DNA from: an uncultured Clostridia bacterium
GTDB lineage: Bacteria; Bacillota; Clostridia; Oscillospirales; Acutalibacteraceae
Assembly (NCBI GenBank): GCA_947305635.1
Contig: CAMZEG010000002.1
Location: 1-39,278, forward strand
DNA: 39,278 nt
Reading direction: 5' to 3'
Shown here one piece after another: positions 24,980 through 33,338 of the stretch. Made by a program: the position numbers and the translations under genes. Position 1 is the first letter of the stretch, and each line of letters begins with the position of its first letter. Below the pieces are notes generated by a model, which was not told where the DNA came from, searched no databases, and saw nothing but the letters and a program-made list of their open reading frames with translations.

Positions 24980-26682
24980 TGGACAGATTTGAACGCTTCG
25001 ACCCGCGCGAAAACGCGCGGCTGGTGCACCACTACATCACCCACATGGTGGATGAAAGCGAGGACAACCTCCCCTACTGGCTGCTGCTGCCGAACAAAAA
25101 GCCCGCCGAAGCGGCGCATTGCCGCGTTGACGACGCGGAGCTGGTCGGCTCGTGGTACGAGGGCCTTTGCTGCGCGATGGAGCTGCTCGGCACACAGGAC
25201 GGCGACGACGTCAAGCAGTCGCTGCGGCGCCATCTGATGAAGTCCTGGGGCGAGCACGGGCTGCGCTTCTGCGAGCCCTACCCGTGGACCCACACGGTTC
25301 ACGCCTCGTTCCATGAGATGGGCTACATCCTCCCCGCGCTGAACAAAATTGTCGAGGAATACCCCGACGATAAAGAGGCCGAACGGCGCGCAAGCGAGCT
25401 GATCAGCGGCATGCGCAAGCTCGTGATCGAGCGCAAGGTGCGCACGTTCTGGTCGGGCGACTTCCCCGAGCCGGATCCCCTCTATGAGTTCCCGAACGAC
25501 GTCTATCTCAAGGACGGCGGCTTCGACCTTACGCGGCACACCGGCCGCGGCGAGCAGCCGATCCGCAACGCGCTGATGCTGCACGCGCTGGCGCGGCGGT
25601 ACGACCTGACGGGGGACAAAACGGCGTTCGACCTCGCGGTCGGGATGGCGAACTTCGTCCTCGGCCCATCGCGGTACTTCAACTATAAAATGGAGTTCTT
25701 CGGCCACGTTCATTCCGCGGTCTGGTTCGCCTGCGGTCTTGTCTATCTCGGCCGGCTGATCCAAAACGACACCTATATCGATAAGGGCAAGGCGATCTAC
25801 GACTACGTCCGCTCGCTGTCGTCGTCCTTCGGCTGGGTGCCGGAGTACGCACAGTGGCACCCGATGGAAGAGGAGCACTGCGAAACGTGCTGCGTGCGCG
25901 ACATGATTCTTTGCGCGCGGGAGCTGACCAAGTGCGGCTACGACTGCTACTGGGACGACTTCAACCGCTTCGCCCGCAACCAGCTGGTTGAAAACCAGAT
26001 CCGCTACACGGGCTACGTCACGGTCGACAACACAAAACCCGACGCGAACGGCATCACCTACCGAGATATCGACAAGCGGATGGTCGGCGGCTTTACGGGC
26101 GGGAGCGAACCGAACAGCATCTCGCTGCAGCGGTTCCGCTCGATCGCGGGCTGCTGCGTCGGCACCGCGCCGACCGCGCTCAAAGAGGTCTGGGACAGCG
26201 CGATCACCGAAGAAAACGGTGCTCTCATCGTGAACGTGCCGCTGGATAAAGAGACCGACGCGCTGTCTCTTTCGTCGGCGCTGCCGAACGAGGGCAGACT
26301 CACCCTGACGGCGAAGCGCCCCTGCCGCGCCGGCTTCCGGCTCTACGGCTGGATGGGCGACGATCTCACCTTTACCGTCAACGGCAAGCCTGCCGACGTG
26401 ACCCGCGACGGCAAAACCGCGATCGCAAACCTGAATCCGGGCGACATGCTGGTGCTGACCTTCCCGCTGGAAACGCGCGAAGAAAAAGAGACCGTCGCCG
26501 GGCGGACGTTCACCGTGCTCTGGCGCGGCTGCGACGTCGTGGACCTTTTGCCGCGCGGCGAACATGTCCGGCTCTATCAGCGCGACCGGGACATCCCGAA
26601 ATATTATCCCACGCCGGACGACGTGGTCTACACGGGCGCGGTCAACTACGGCCCGACCCAGCAAAAAGGAGGCGCGAAATGA
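24979..26682 (+). CDS. GH127-like (beta-L-arabinofuranosidase superfamily) protein
   Basis: Barrel motifs; EEEHCETCCVRDM and AGCCVGTAP resemble the GH127 Glu/Cys3-Zn site; 1-nt stop/start overlap TGATG with the upstream gene. Confidence 0.72.
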   Translation: MDRFERFDPRENARLVHHYITHMVDESEDNLPYWLLLPNKKPAEAAHCRVDDAELVGSWYEGLCCAMELLGTQDGDDVKQSLRRHLMKSWGEHGLRFCEPYPWTHTVHASFHEMGYILPALNKIVEEYPDDKEAERRASELISGMRKLVIERKVRTFWSGDFPEPDPLYEFPNDVYLKDGGFDLTRHTGRGEQPIRNALMLHALARRYDLTGDKTAFDLAVGMANFVLGPSRYFNYKMEFFGHVHSAVWFACGLVYLGRLIQNDTYIDKGKAIYDYVRSLSSSFGWVPEYAQWHPMEEEHCETCCVRDMILCARELTKCGYDCYWDDFNRFARNQLVENQIRYTGYVTVDNTKPDANGITYRDIDKRMVGGFTGGSEPNSISLQRFRSIAGCCVGTAPTALKEVWDSAITEENGALIVNVPLDKETDALSLSSALPNEGRLTLTAKRPCRAGFRLYGWMGDDLTFTVNGKPADVTRDGKTAIANLNPGDMLVLTFPLETREEKETVAGRTFTVLWRGCDVVDLLPRGEHVRLYQRDRDIPKYYPTPDDVVYTGAVNYGPTQQKGGAK

Positions 26683-27422
26683 ACGTTCTGAGCTTCAACA
26701 TCCTTTGCCGCGACTGGCAGCCGCGCGTCCCGCCGGTGACCGCGACAATCCGGGACACGGCGCCCGACCTCTTCGGGCTGCAGGAGGCGCATGCCGGCTG
26801 GATGGACGCGATCTGCGCCGCCTTCCCGGACTACGCTTACGTCGGCATCGGCAGAGACGACGGCAAGCGCGAGGGCGAGTTCGCCCCCGTCTTCTATAAA
26901 AAAGACCGGTTCGCGCTGCTGGACAGCGGCCATTTCTGGCTCAGCGAAACACCCGACCGCCCCGGCAAGGGCTGGGACGCGGCGTGCATCCGCATCTGCT
27001 CGTGGGCGCTGCTGGAAGACAAGACGACCGGCGAACGCTTCGCCGCGATGGATACCCATCTCGACCACAGAGGCCCCGTCGCCGCGGAACAGGGCATGGC
27101 GCTGATCCTGGACCGCGCGGCACAGTTCGGCGATCTGCCGGTGCTGCTGATGGGTGACTTCAACTCGTTCCCCGATTCCGCGCCGTACCGCCGCGCGATG
27201 GCCGCCGGTTTTTCGGACGCCCGGGACATCGCGCCCGTCCGCGACGAAATGTTCACGTTCCATAACTACGACGATCCGGACGACAACGCATTCCGGAAGA
27301 TCATCGACTATATTTTCATCAAAAACTGCAAAAGCGTGGATTCGTTCCGCGTTTTGACCGACCGGCAGGACGGACAGCTCCCGTCGGACCACTACCCCGT
27401 TTTCGCGGCGGTGCAACTATAA
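26679..27422 (+). CDS. Endonuclease/exonuclease/phosphatase-superfamily hydrolase
   Basis: MNVLSFNILC, DLFGLQEAH, AAMDTHLDHRGPVA, VLLMGDFNSFPDS, DYIFIKN, PSDHYPVFAAV. Confidence 0.92.
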   Translation: MNVLSFNILCRDWQPRVPPVTATIRDTAPDLFGLQEAHAGWMDAICAAFPDYAYVGIGRDDGKREGEFAPVFYKKDRFALLDSGHFWLSETPDRPGKGWDAACIRICSWALLEDKTTGERFAAMDTHLDHRGPVAAEQGMALILDRAAQFGDLPVLLMGDFNSFPDSAPYRRAMAAGFSDARDIAPVRDEMFTFHNYDDPDDNAFRKIIDYIFIKNCKSVDSFRVLTDRQDGQLPSDHYPVFAAVQL

Positions 27423-27433
27423 AGGAGGGCGCT

Positions 27434-28225
27434 ATGAGATACGGTGTCAGTTTCAGTCTGGATCTCCCGCAGCAGGTGCGGATGGCAAAGGAAGCGGGCT
27501 TCGATTACGCGGAATGCGGCTTCGGTTCGCTGTCGCGCGCGGACGACAAGGCGTATGCGGCGTACCGCGACGCGCTCAGGGAAAACGACATCCCCTGCGA
27601 AGCGGCGAACTGCTTTATCCCGGGCGATCTGCCGATCATCGGCACGGACTATGCCCGCAAGGAGATGCGCGACTATATCGAGAACGGGATGCGCCGCGGC
27701 GCGCCGCTCGGTCTGCGGACGGTCGCGTTCGGCTCAGGCGGCGCGCGTTCTCTGCCGAAGGGCGTCACATTCGCCGAAGGCTTCCGCCAGCTCGGCGCGT
27801 TTCTGCGCGACGTGGTGTCTCCGATTGCCGCGGCGTACGGCGTGACGGTCGCGATCGAGCCGCTGCGCAAAGGGGAATGCAACGTGATCCACACGCTCGA
27901 CGAGGGCGTGATGCTCGCGGCGCTCGCCGACCGCGAGAACATCTCCTGCCTCGCTGACGTTTATCACATGTGGGGCGCGGGCGACAGCTTCGACGATCTG
28001 CGCAGGCTGCGCGGCTGCATTGCGCACGGGCATATCTCCAACCCTGAAACGCCGGACAAGGCGGCCAAACGCACCTTCCCGCTGGACAAAAAGGAGTTCG
28101 ATTACAAGGGCTTCGTCAAGGCGCTGCGCGATGCGGGCTGCAAGCGCTGCTCGATCGAAGCGAAGGTCTACGACTTTCCGACGGAGATCAAAAAGTCGGG
28201 AGCGATTTTGAAAAATCTGCTGTAA
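27434..28225 (+). CDS. Sugar phosphate isomerase/epimerase (TIM barrel)
   Basis: MRYGVSFSLDLPQQVRMAKEAGFDYAECG...VAIEPLRKGECNVIHTLDEG...ISCLADVYHMWGAGDSFDDLRRL...IAHGHISNPE. Confidence 0.87.
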   Translation: MRYGVSFSLDLPQQVRMAKEAGFDYAECGFGSLSRADDKAYAAYRDALRENDIPCEAANCFIPGDLPIIGTDYARKEMRDYIENGMRRGAPLGLRTVAFGSGGARSLPKGVTFAEGFRQLGAFLRDVVSPIAAAYGVTVAIEPLRKGECNVIHTLDEGVMLAALADRENISCLADVYHMWGAGDSFDDLRRLRGCIAHGHISNPETPDKAAKRTFPLDKKEFDYKGFVKALRDAGCKRCSIEAKVYDFPTEIKKSGAILKNLL

Positions 28226-28227
28226 GC

Positions 28228-28274
28228 GCACAGTGCACAGTGGACAGTGCACAGAAAAGTCAACAGTCGACAGC
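28228..28274. repeat. Degenerate heptanucleotide repeat
   Basis: GCACAGT GCACAGT GGACAGT GCACAGA (aaagt) CAACAGT CGACAGC, immediately after the stop of 27434..28225. Confidence 0.8.
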
Positions 28275-28275
28275 T

Positions 28276-28300
28276 AAAGCCGCCTGCGGGCGGCTTTTTG
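28276..28300 (+). terminator. Terminator of plus-strand operon
   Basis: AAAGCCGCC-TGCG-GGCGGCTTTTT. Confidence 0.8.
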
Positions 28301-28317
28301 CGTGTTCAGTGTGCAGA

Positions 28318-28355
28318 AAGAGGAACCGAAGCGATTGCTTCGGTTCCTCTTTTTC
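28318..28355. terminator. Bidirectional terminator between convergent operons
   Basis: AAGAGGAACCGAAGC-GATT-GCTTCGGTTCCTCTTTTT. Confidence 0.9.
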
Positions 28356-28362
28356 TCTTCTT

Positions 28363-30135
28363 TTACACTTCGACTGAGCCTTCCGTGTACTCCTTATGCT
28401 CGCGGTGGAAGAACTTTTCTTCCGGCTTGAGATCGAGACCGATCGTGCCGCCGGGGTTCATCAGGTAATCCGGGTCGAAGTAGTTCTTCAGCGTGCGGAT
28501 CACGCCGTATTCTTTTTCGCCGAGATACCCTTCCAGCCACGGGGCGAACATTTTGCCGATGCCGTGGTGGTGGCTGATTGCCGCGCCGCTCTTCTGGATC
28601 GCGTCGAGAATCGTCGCGTGGTAGCGGCGGAATTCCTCCTCGTCCTGCATCTTCGTCATAAAGATGAAGTAGAGGTTCGCGCCCTGCGGGTAGCAGTGGG
28701 ACATGTGCGTCGTCACGATCGTGTTCGGCAGCGCGTGGCACACCTCGCGCACCTCGCGGTGGACGCGCCCCATGTTGGACCAGTTGACCGTGCATTCGAG
28801 CGTGTCGATCATGTAGCCGAAGTCCATCAGCGTATCGCGCAGATACGGGTCGTTGAAGCGGCCCTTCTCCCAGCCCTTGCAGACAAGACCCGTCATCGGG
28901 ATCGCGCCGTATTTGCGGGCGATGCGGGAGATATTCTTTGCGACGTTCTTTGAAAAGCCCTTTTCGCCGTCGGTGAAGCCGAGGAAGAGACAGCGCTCAA
29001 AGTCCTTGTAGCCGATCTTTTCCAAAATCGGGCCGAGCGGCGTTTCGTCCACGTTGTAAAGATGCAGCATCAGCGAGGTCTCCTCCGGGTCGGACAGGCG
29101 GAAGACCGAGGAATAGCCGCATTCACACTGCATCATTTCGCGCGCGGCGTCCATCGCGATTTCCCAGTTCTTGAACATGTAGGAGAAGCGCTTGCGGTTT
29201 TCGGGCATCCAGCGGAAAACGCGCAGCGTCACCTCGGTCAAAACGCCGAAGGTGCCCTCGCTGCCCATCATGATCTGGTTGAGGTTCGGACCGGTCGCTT
29301 CGCGCGGGTAGTGGCTCGTTTCGATCTTGCCGATCGGCGTCGCGTACTTCTGCGACAGTACGATATCCGCGATCGTGCCGTAGTAGGTGCTGTTCTGGCC
29401 CGCGCCGCGCGTAACCGTCCAGCCGCCGACCGAGGAATACTCGAACGACTGCGGGAAGTGGCCGCAGGTGTAGGCGCGCTTCGCGCCGAAGAGAGTCTGC
29501 GCGTTCTGCAGCGTTTCTTCCAGCTTCGGGCCGGACATGCCCGCCTGCACGGTGATGGTCTGGTCGGTCTCGTTGAACGAAATCACCTTGTTGAAGTTGC
29601 GGCGCATATCGAGCGAGACGCCGCCCTTGATCGGTTCCACGCCGCGGGTGACGGAGGAGCCGCCGCCGTAAACATAGAGCGGGAGTTTATGCTCGGTCAC
29701 ATAGGCGACGATTTTCTCGATCTGCTCGCTCGTTTCGGGGAAGACGACGAGGTCGGGCAGAGAGTCGAACCGGCGGTGCCGCATCCGCAGCAGGTCGTAC
29801 ATCGTCTGCCCATAGGCGACGGCGAGCCGATCGTAGTCGCTTTGCGACACGTTCTCTTCCCCGACGATCGCGGCGATCGCGGCGACATGCGCGGGGTCGA
29901 TCTGCGGCGCGTGCTCCGGGCCGAGGGTCACCGGCTCCATGCCGATATCGTCGTTGTACTGCTTAAAGTCGTCGTCCGAGAGGTTGCAGCGGGTTTTCAC
30001 ATAATTATAGAGGCTCTCTTTGGGATACTTGAAGAAGTCCGGATCGCCCCAGCGGAAGATGGAGCGGAAGCTGTTTTCGGGCGCCCGTTCCAGCACCCAG
30101 TTCGGCTCAAAGCCGCGGTACGGTTTCGTGCTCAT
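28363..30135 (-). CDS. FAD-binding oxidase/transferase of the alkyldihydroxyacetonephosphate synthase (AGPS)-like family
   Basis: VVFPETSEQIEKIVAYV, YGGGSSVTRGVEP, SSVGGWTVTRGAGQNSTYYGTIADIV, IMMGSEGTFGVLTEVTLRV, SHHHGIGK near C-terminus. Confidence 0.87.
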   Translation of the reverse strand: MSTKPYRGFEPNWVLERAPENSFRSIFRWGDPDFFKYPKESLYNYVKTRCNLSDDDFKQYNDDIGMEPVTLGPEHAPQIDPAHVAAIAAIVGEENVSQSDYDRLAVAYGQTMYDLLRMRHRRFDSLPDLVVFPETSEQIEKIVAYVTEHKLPLYVYGGGSSVTRGVEPIKGGVSLDMRRNFNKVISFNETDQTITVQAGMSGPKLEETLQNAQTLFGAKRAYTCGHFPQSFEYSSVGGWTVTRGAGQNSTYYGTIADIVLSQKYATPIGKIETSHYPREATGPNLNQIMMGSEGTFGVLTEVTLRVFRWMPENRKRFSYMFKNWEIAMDAAREMMQCECGYSSVFRLSDPEETSLMLHLYNVDETPLGPILEKIGYKDFERCLFLGFTDGEKGFSKNVAKNISRIARKYGAIPMTGLVCKGWEKGRFNDPYLRDTLMDFGYMIDTLECTVNWSNMGRVHREVREVCHALPNTIVTTHMSHCYPQGANLYFIFMTKMQDEEEFRRYHATILDAIQKSGAAISHHHGIGKMFAPWLEGYLGEKEYGVIRTLKNYFDPDYLMNPGGTIGLDLKPEEKFFHREHKEYTEGSVEV

Positions 30136-31688
30136 TGCGTGTCCCTCCTGTTGATCTCTGCGATGGATTTATCGATCGGCCGCAGCCGCGCGGGCAGCCG
30201 GCTGTAGATCTTTTCGTAGCAGTCCATGTAGCGTTCGTGCTCTTCCTGCCGCGGGGCAAAGGTGTCCTTCGGCTGGACCATGTGCGCGATCGCGTCGTCG
30301 TAATCGGCGAAGACGCCCTTCGCGACAAAGGCGACCATCGCCGCGCCGATCGCGCTCGCCTCGTGGGTCTGGATCCGGCTGACCGGCAGCCCGAAAAGGT
30401 CGGCGGCAATCTGGCAGACAACGTCGCTGCGCGCGCCGCCGCCGCCCGCATACAGCACGCGGACTTTTTGCTTCGAGCGCTTTTCCATTGTGGAAAGCCC
30501 GTGGTACAGTTCCAGCAATATGCCCTCGATGATCGCGCGGTAGAGGTGGTAGCGCGTGTGGTAATCGGCAAAGCCGACAATCGCGCCGCGGGCGTTCGGG
30601 TTCGTGATCCCCGGCGTCCAGAACGGCTGCAGCAGCAGACCGCCGCTGCCCGGCTCAATGTCTTTGATCTGTTCGTCAAGATACTGCTCGGGAGAGATGC
30701 CGCATTTTTCGGCTTCGCGTTTGTCGGCGGCGCCGAATTCCCGGATGAACCACGAAAGCATCCAGAAGCCGCGGAACACCTCGAACTCGGGGTTGTACAA
30801 ATCGTTCGGCACGGCGGGATAGGCCGGCATGAACGGCTGCGGCTCAAAGTAGTCCTTCACCGCCATCTGCAGCGTGGCGGTCGTCCCGAACGAGACCGCG
30901 GCGCGGTCGGGATGCACGACGGAAAGGCCGAGCGTCTCGCAGCCCTTGTCGGAGCCGGCGGCGATCAGCGGGATCCCCGCGGGAATGCCGGTCTTTTCGC
31001 TCGCCTCTTTTGTGATCGGGCCGATCGTCTCGCCCGAGGGCACGAGGTCGCAAAGCTTTTCTTTCGGCACATCGCACACGCAGCGGGACAGCTCCTTTTC
31101 GCCCATCCAGCGGCGGTTCTTGTAATCGAACGGCACATGGCCGATCATATTGGCGACGGAATCGACCAGCTTACCCGTCAGCTTGTAATGGAGATAGGCT
31201 GGCAGCATGACGTATTTTGCGGTCTTGTCCCAGGTTTCCGGCTCGTTTTGCATCAGCCAGTTCGCCGCCGTGGCGCGGTAGAGGATTTTGACTGCCTCCC
31301 CCATCCCGACGAGGGAGAACAGCGCCGCTTTGAGCGGCGGGATCTGCCCCTTGTCGTCCGCGCACCGCTCGTCGAGCCAGAGGATGATGTCGCGCAGCGG
31401 GCGGTTCTCTTCGTCGAGACACAGCACCGTGTCGCGGATGCAGGTCAGCGAGACCGCGACGATGCGGTCGAGCTTATCTCTGTTGCGCGCGAGCAGCGTT
31501 TTCGACAGCGCGGCGATCGCGTCAAAGTAGAAGTCGGGCGTCTGCTCCGCCCAGCCGGGCTGTTTGGAAAAATAGGGCGTTTCGTAAACCTGCTGCGCCT
31601 TGTCCTCGAAGCCGCCGGTCTCGTTGACCAGCAGGCACCGCGCGCTCTGGGTGCCGATATCAAAGGTCAGCACAAGCGGATGTTCCAT
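30132..31688 (-). CDS. FGGY-family carbohydrate kinase
   Basis: LVLTFDIGTQSARCLLVNETG, GWAEQTPDFYF, AAGSDKGCETLGL, SFGTTATLQMAV, VRVLYAGGGGARSDVVCQIAADLFGLPV. Confidence 0.92.
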   Translation of the reverse strand: MEHPLVLTFDIGTQSARCLLVNETGGFEDKAQQVYETPYFSKQPGWAEQTPDFYFDAIAALSKTLLARNRDKLDRIVAVSLTCIRDTVLCLDEENRPLRDIILWLDERCADDKGQIPPLKAALFSLVGMGEAVKILYRATAANWLMQNEPETWDKTAKYVMLPAYLHYKLTGKLVDSVANMIGHVPFDYKNRRWMGEKELSRCVCDVPKEKLCDLVPSGETIGPITKEASEKTGIPAGIPLIAAGSDKGCETLGLSVVHPDRAAVSFGTTATLQMAVKDYFEPQPFMPAYPAVPNDLYNPEFEVFRGFWMLSWFIREFGAADKREAEKCGISPEQYLDEQIKDIEPGSGGLLLQPFWTPGITNPNARGAIVGFADYHTRYHLYRAIIEGILLELYHGLSTMEKRSKQKVRVLYAGGGGARSDVVCQIAADLFGLPVSRIQTHEASAIGAAMVAFVAKGVFADYDDAIAHMVQPKDTFAPRQEEHERYMDCYEKIYSRLPARLRPIDKSIAEINRRDTQ

Positions 31689-32067
31689 CGTTTTTTCTCC
31701 TTTCGCTTTCCGTTTCGTTTAACACATTGCTCGTCACGATCACGTCCGCGCCGAGACCGAGCGCATTTTCCAATACGATATCGCCGCGCCCGAGCCGCGT
31801 TCTGACCGTCGTGCGGCTGATCTCCCGCATCACGTCGAAGATTTTGTCTTTCGGGATCTCCTTCGATATGCGCACGGGCAGCACCGGCACGTCGGGAAAG
31901 GCGGTGCGCACCGTGGTGCAGACCGTGCGGCGCGGGTCGCGCACCTCGCTTTCGGCAAAGGCGGCGCCGCGCTTGCAGCCGTTGCCGGTGATCTGCAGGT
32001 TGCCGTTTTCCTCGGCGATCCGCATCCGGCAGCCGCGCGGGCAGACGATACAAACCAGTTCCTTCAT
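31660..32067 (-). CDS. DUF1667 protein (Cys-rich small partner of GlpA/B-like oxidoreductases)
   Basis: MKELVCIVCPRGCRMRIAEENGNLQITGNGCKRGAAFAESEVRDPRRTVCTTV. Confidence 0.88.
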   Translation of the reverse strand: MKELVCIVCPRGCRMRIAEENGNLQITGNGCKRGAAFAESEVRDPRRTVCTTVRTAFPDVPVLPVRISKEIPKDKIFDVMREISRTTVRTRLGRGDIVLENALGLGADVIVTSNVLNETESERRKNDGTSACADL

Positions 32068-33338
32068 CTTTGCGCCTCCTGTTCCGGTCGTCTGAGGGAA
32101 AAGCGGACGACGCTTGTTTCACTGAGATTCCACTCCCCCGGCCGCAGCGTCAGCTGCTCCATCTCCGGCGGGCGCAAAAACGCGTACCGTTTGGAAAAGA
32201 CCGTTTTGCCGTCCGCGGTGATCTCCAGCGTACAGCCGTTTTCCTCCTTGCGGGCGCGGAAATAAACGGTCAGCGCGTCCCCTGCCCTTTGCAGATCCAG
32301 CGTCTGCGGCACGACGTACAGCAGATCGTCCGACGGCTGCAGCTCGATCAGCCGCCGTTCCCGCGGGCGGTACAGCGCGGCGGCTTTTCCCGCCTGCGCC
32401 GCGTTTTCCGAAACGTAGTCGACGAGGTCGTTGACGTGCAGCGCGTTGCCGCAGCAGAAAACGCCGTCGACGTTCGTCATGCAGTCGCCGTCGCAGGCGG
32501 GGCCTTTGGTACGCGGATCGAGCCGGACGCCGAGCGACTGCGCGAGTTCGTTTTCCGGGATCAGCCCGACCGAAAGGATCAGCGCGTCGCAATCGACGCG
32601 GCGCTCCGTCCCGGGAATCGGGGTCATCGTTTCGTCCACTTCGGCGATCTCCACTCCTTCGAGCCGATCCGCGCCGAAGACGCGCGTCACGGTGTGGGAG
32701 AGATACAGCGGAATATCAAAATCGTATAGGCACTGGTGCAAATTGCGCGTCAGGCCGGAGGGCGTCGGCTTCGCTTCGTAAACGCCGAGCACTTCCGCCC
32801 CCTCCAGCGTCAGCCGCCGCGCCATGATCAGGCCGATGTCGCCCGAGCCGAGGATCACGCAGCGCTTTGCCGGCTGCAGGCCGAGCAGATTGGTAAAATG
32901 CTGCGCCGTGCCGGCCGTAAAGACGCCGGCGGGCCGGGTGCCGTGGATAAAGACCTGCTTCGCCGTCCGCTCGCGGCAGCCTGTCGCGAGGACGAGCGCC
33001 CTTGCGGTTTCAACCGCGACGCCGCCGCGGCTGACCGTATGGACCCGGAAGCCGTCGCCGGTGTTGTCGATCTTCGTCACGAAGGTCAGCGTTTTCACGT
33101 CGATCTCCCGCGCGCGCAGTTCATCCATATACCGTTCGGCGTATTCGGGGCCGCTGAGCTTTTCGCCGAAGCGCAGCAGGCCGAAGCCGTCGTGGATGCA
33201 TTGCTTGAGGATGCCGCCCAGCCGCGCTTCGCGCTCGAGCAGCAGAACGCGCGCGCCGCTGTCGTGGGCGCTGATCGCCGCCGCGAGCCCCGCCGGGCCG
33301 CCGCCGATGACGATCACGTCATAGAAGGATGCCGTCAT
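32064..33338 (-). CDS. NAD(P)/FAD-dependent oxidoreductase (GlpB-like position)
   Basis: DVIVIGGGPAGLAAAISAHDSGARVLLLEREARLGGILKQCIHDGFG; ALVLATGCRERTA; CVILGSGDIGLIMARRLTLEGAEVLGVYE. Confidence 0.9.
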   Translation of the reverse strand: MTASFYDVIVIGGGPAGLAAAISAHDSGARVLLLEREARLGGILKQCIHDGFGLLRFGEKLSGPEYAERYMDELRAREIDVKTLTFVTKIDNTGDGFRVHTVSRGGVAVETARALVLATGCRERTAKQVFIHGTRPAGVFTAGTAQHFTNLLGLQPAKRCVILGSGDIGLIMARRLTLEGAEVLGVYEAKPTPSGLTRNLHQCLYDFDIPLYLSHTVTRVFGADRLEGVEIAEVDETMTPIPGTERRVDCDALILSVGLIPENELAQSLGVRLDPRTKGPACDGDCMTNVDGVFCCGNALHVNDLVDYVSENAAQAGKAAALYRPRERRLIELQPSDDLLYVVPQTLDLQRAGDALTVYFRARKEENGCTLEITADGKTVFSKRYAFLRPPEMEQLTLRPGEWNLSETSVVRFSLRRPEQEAQR

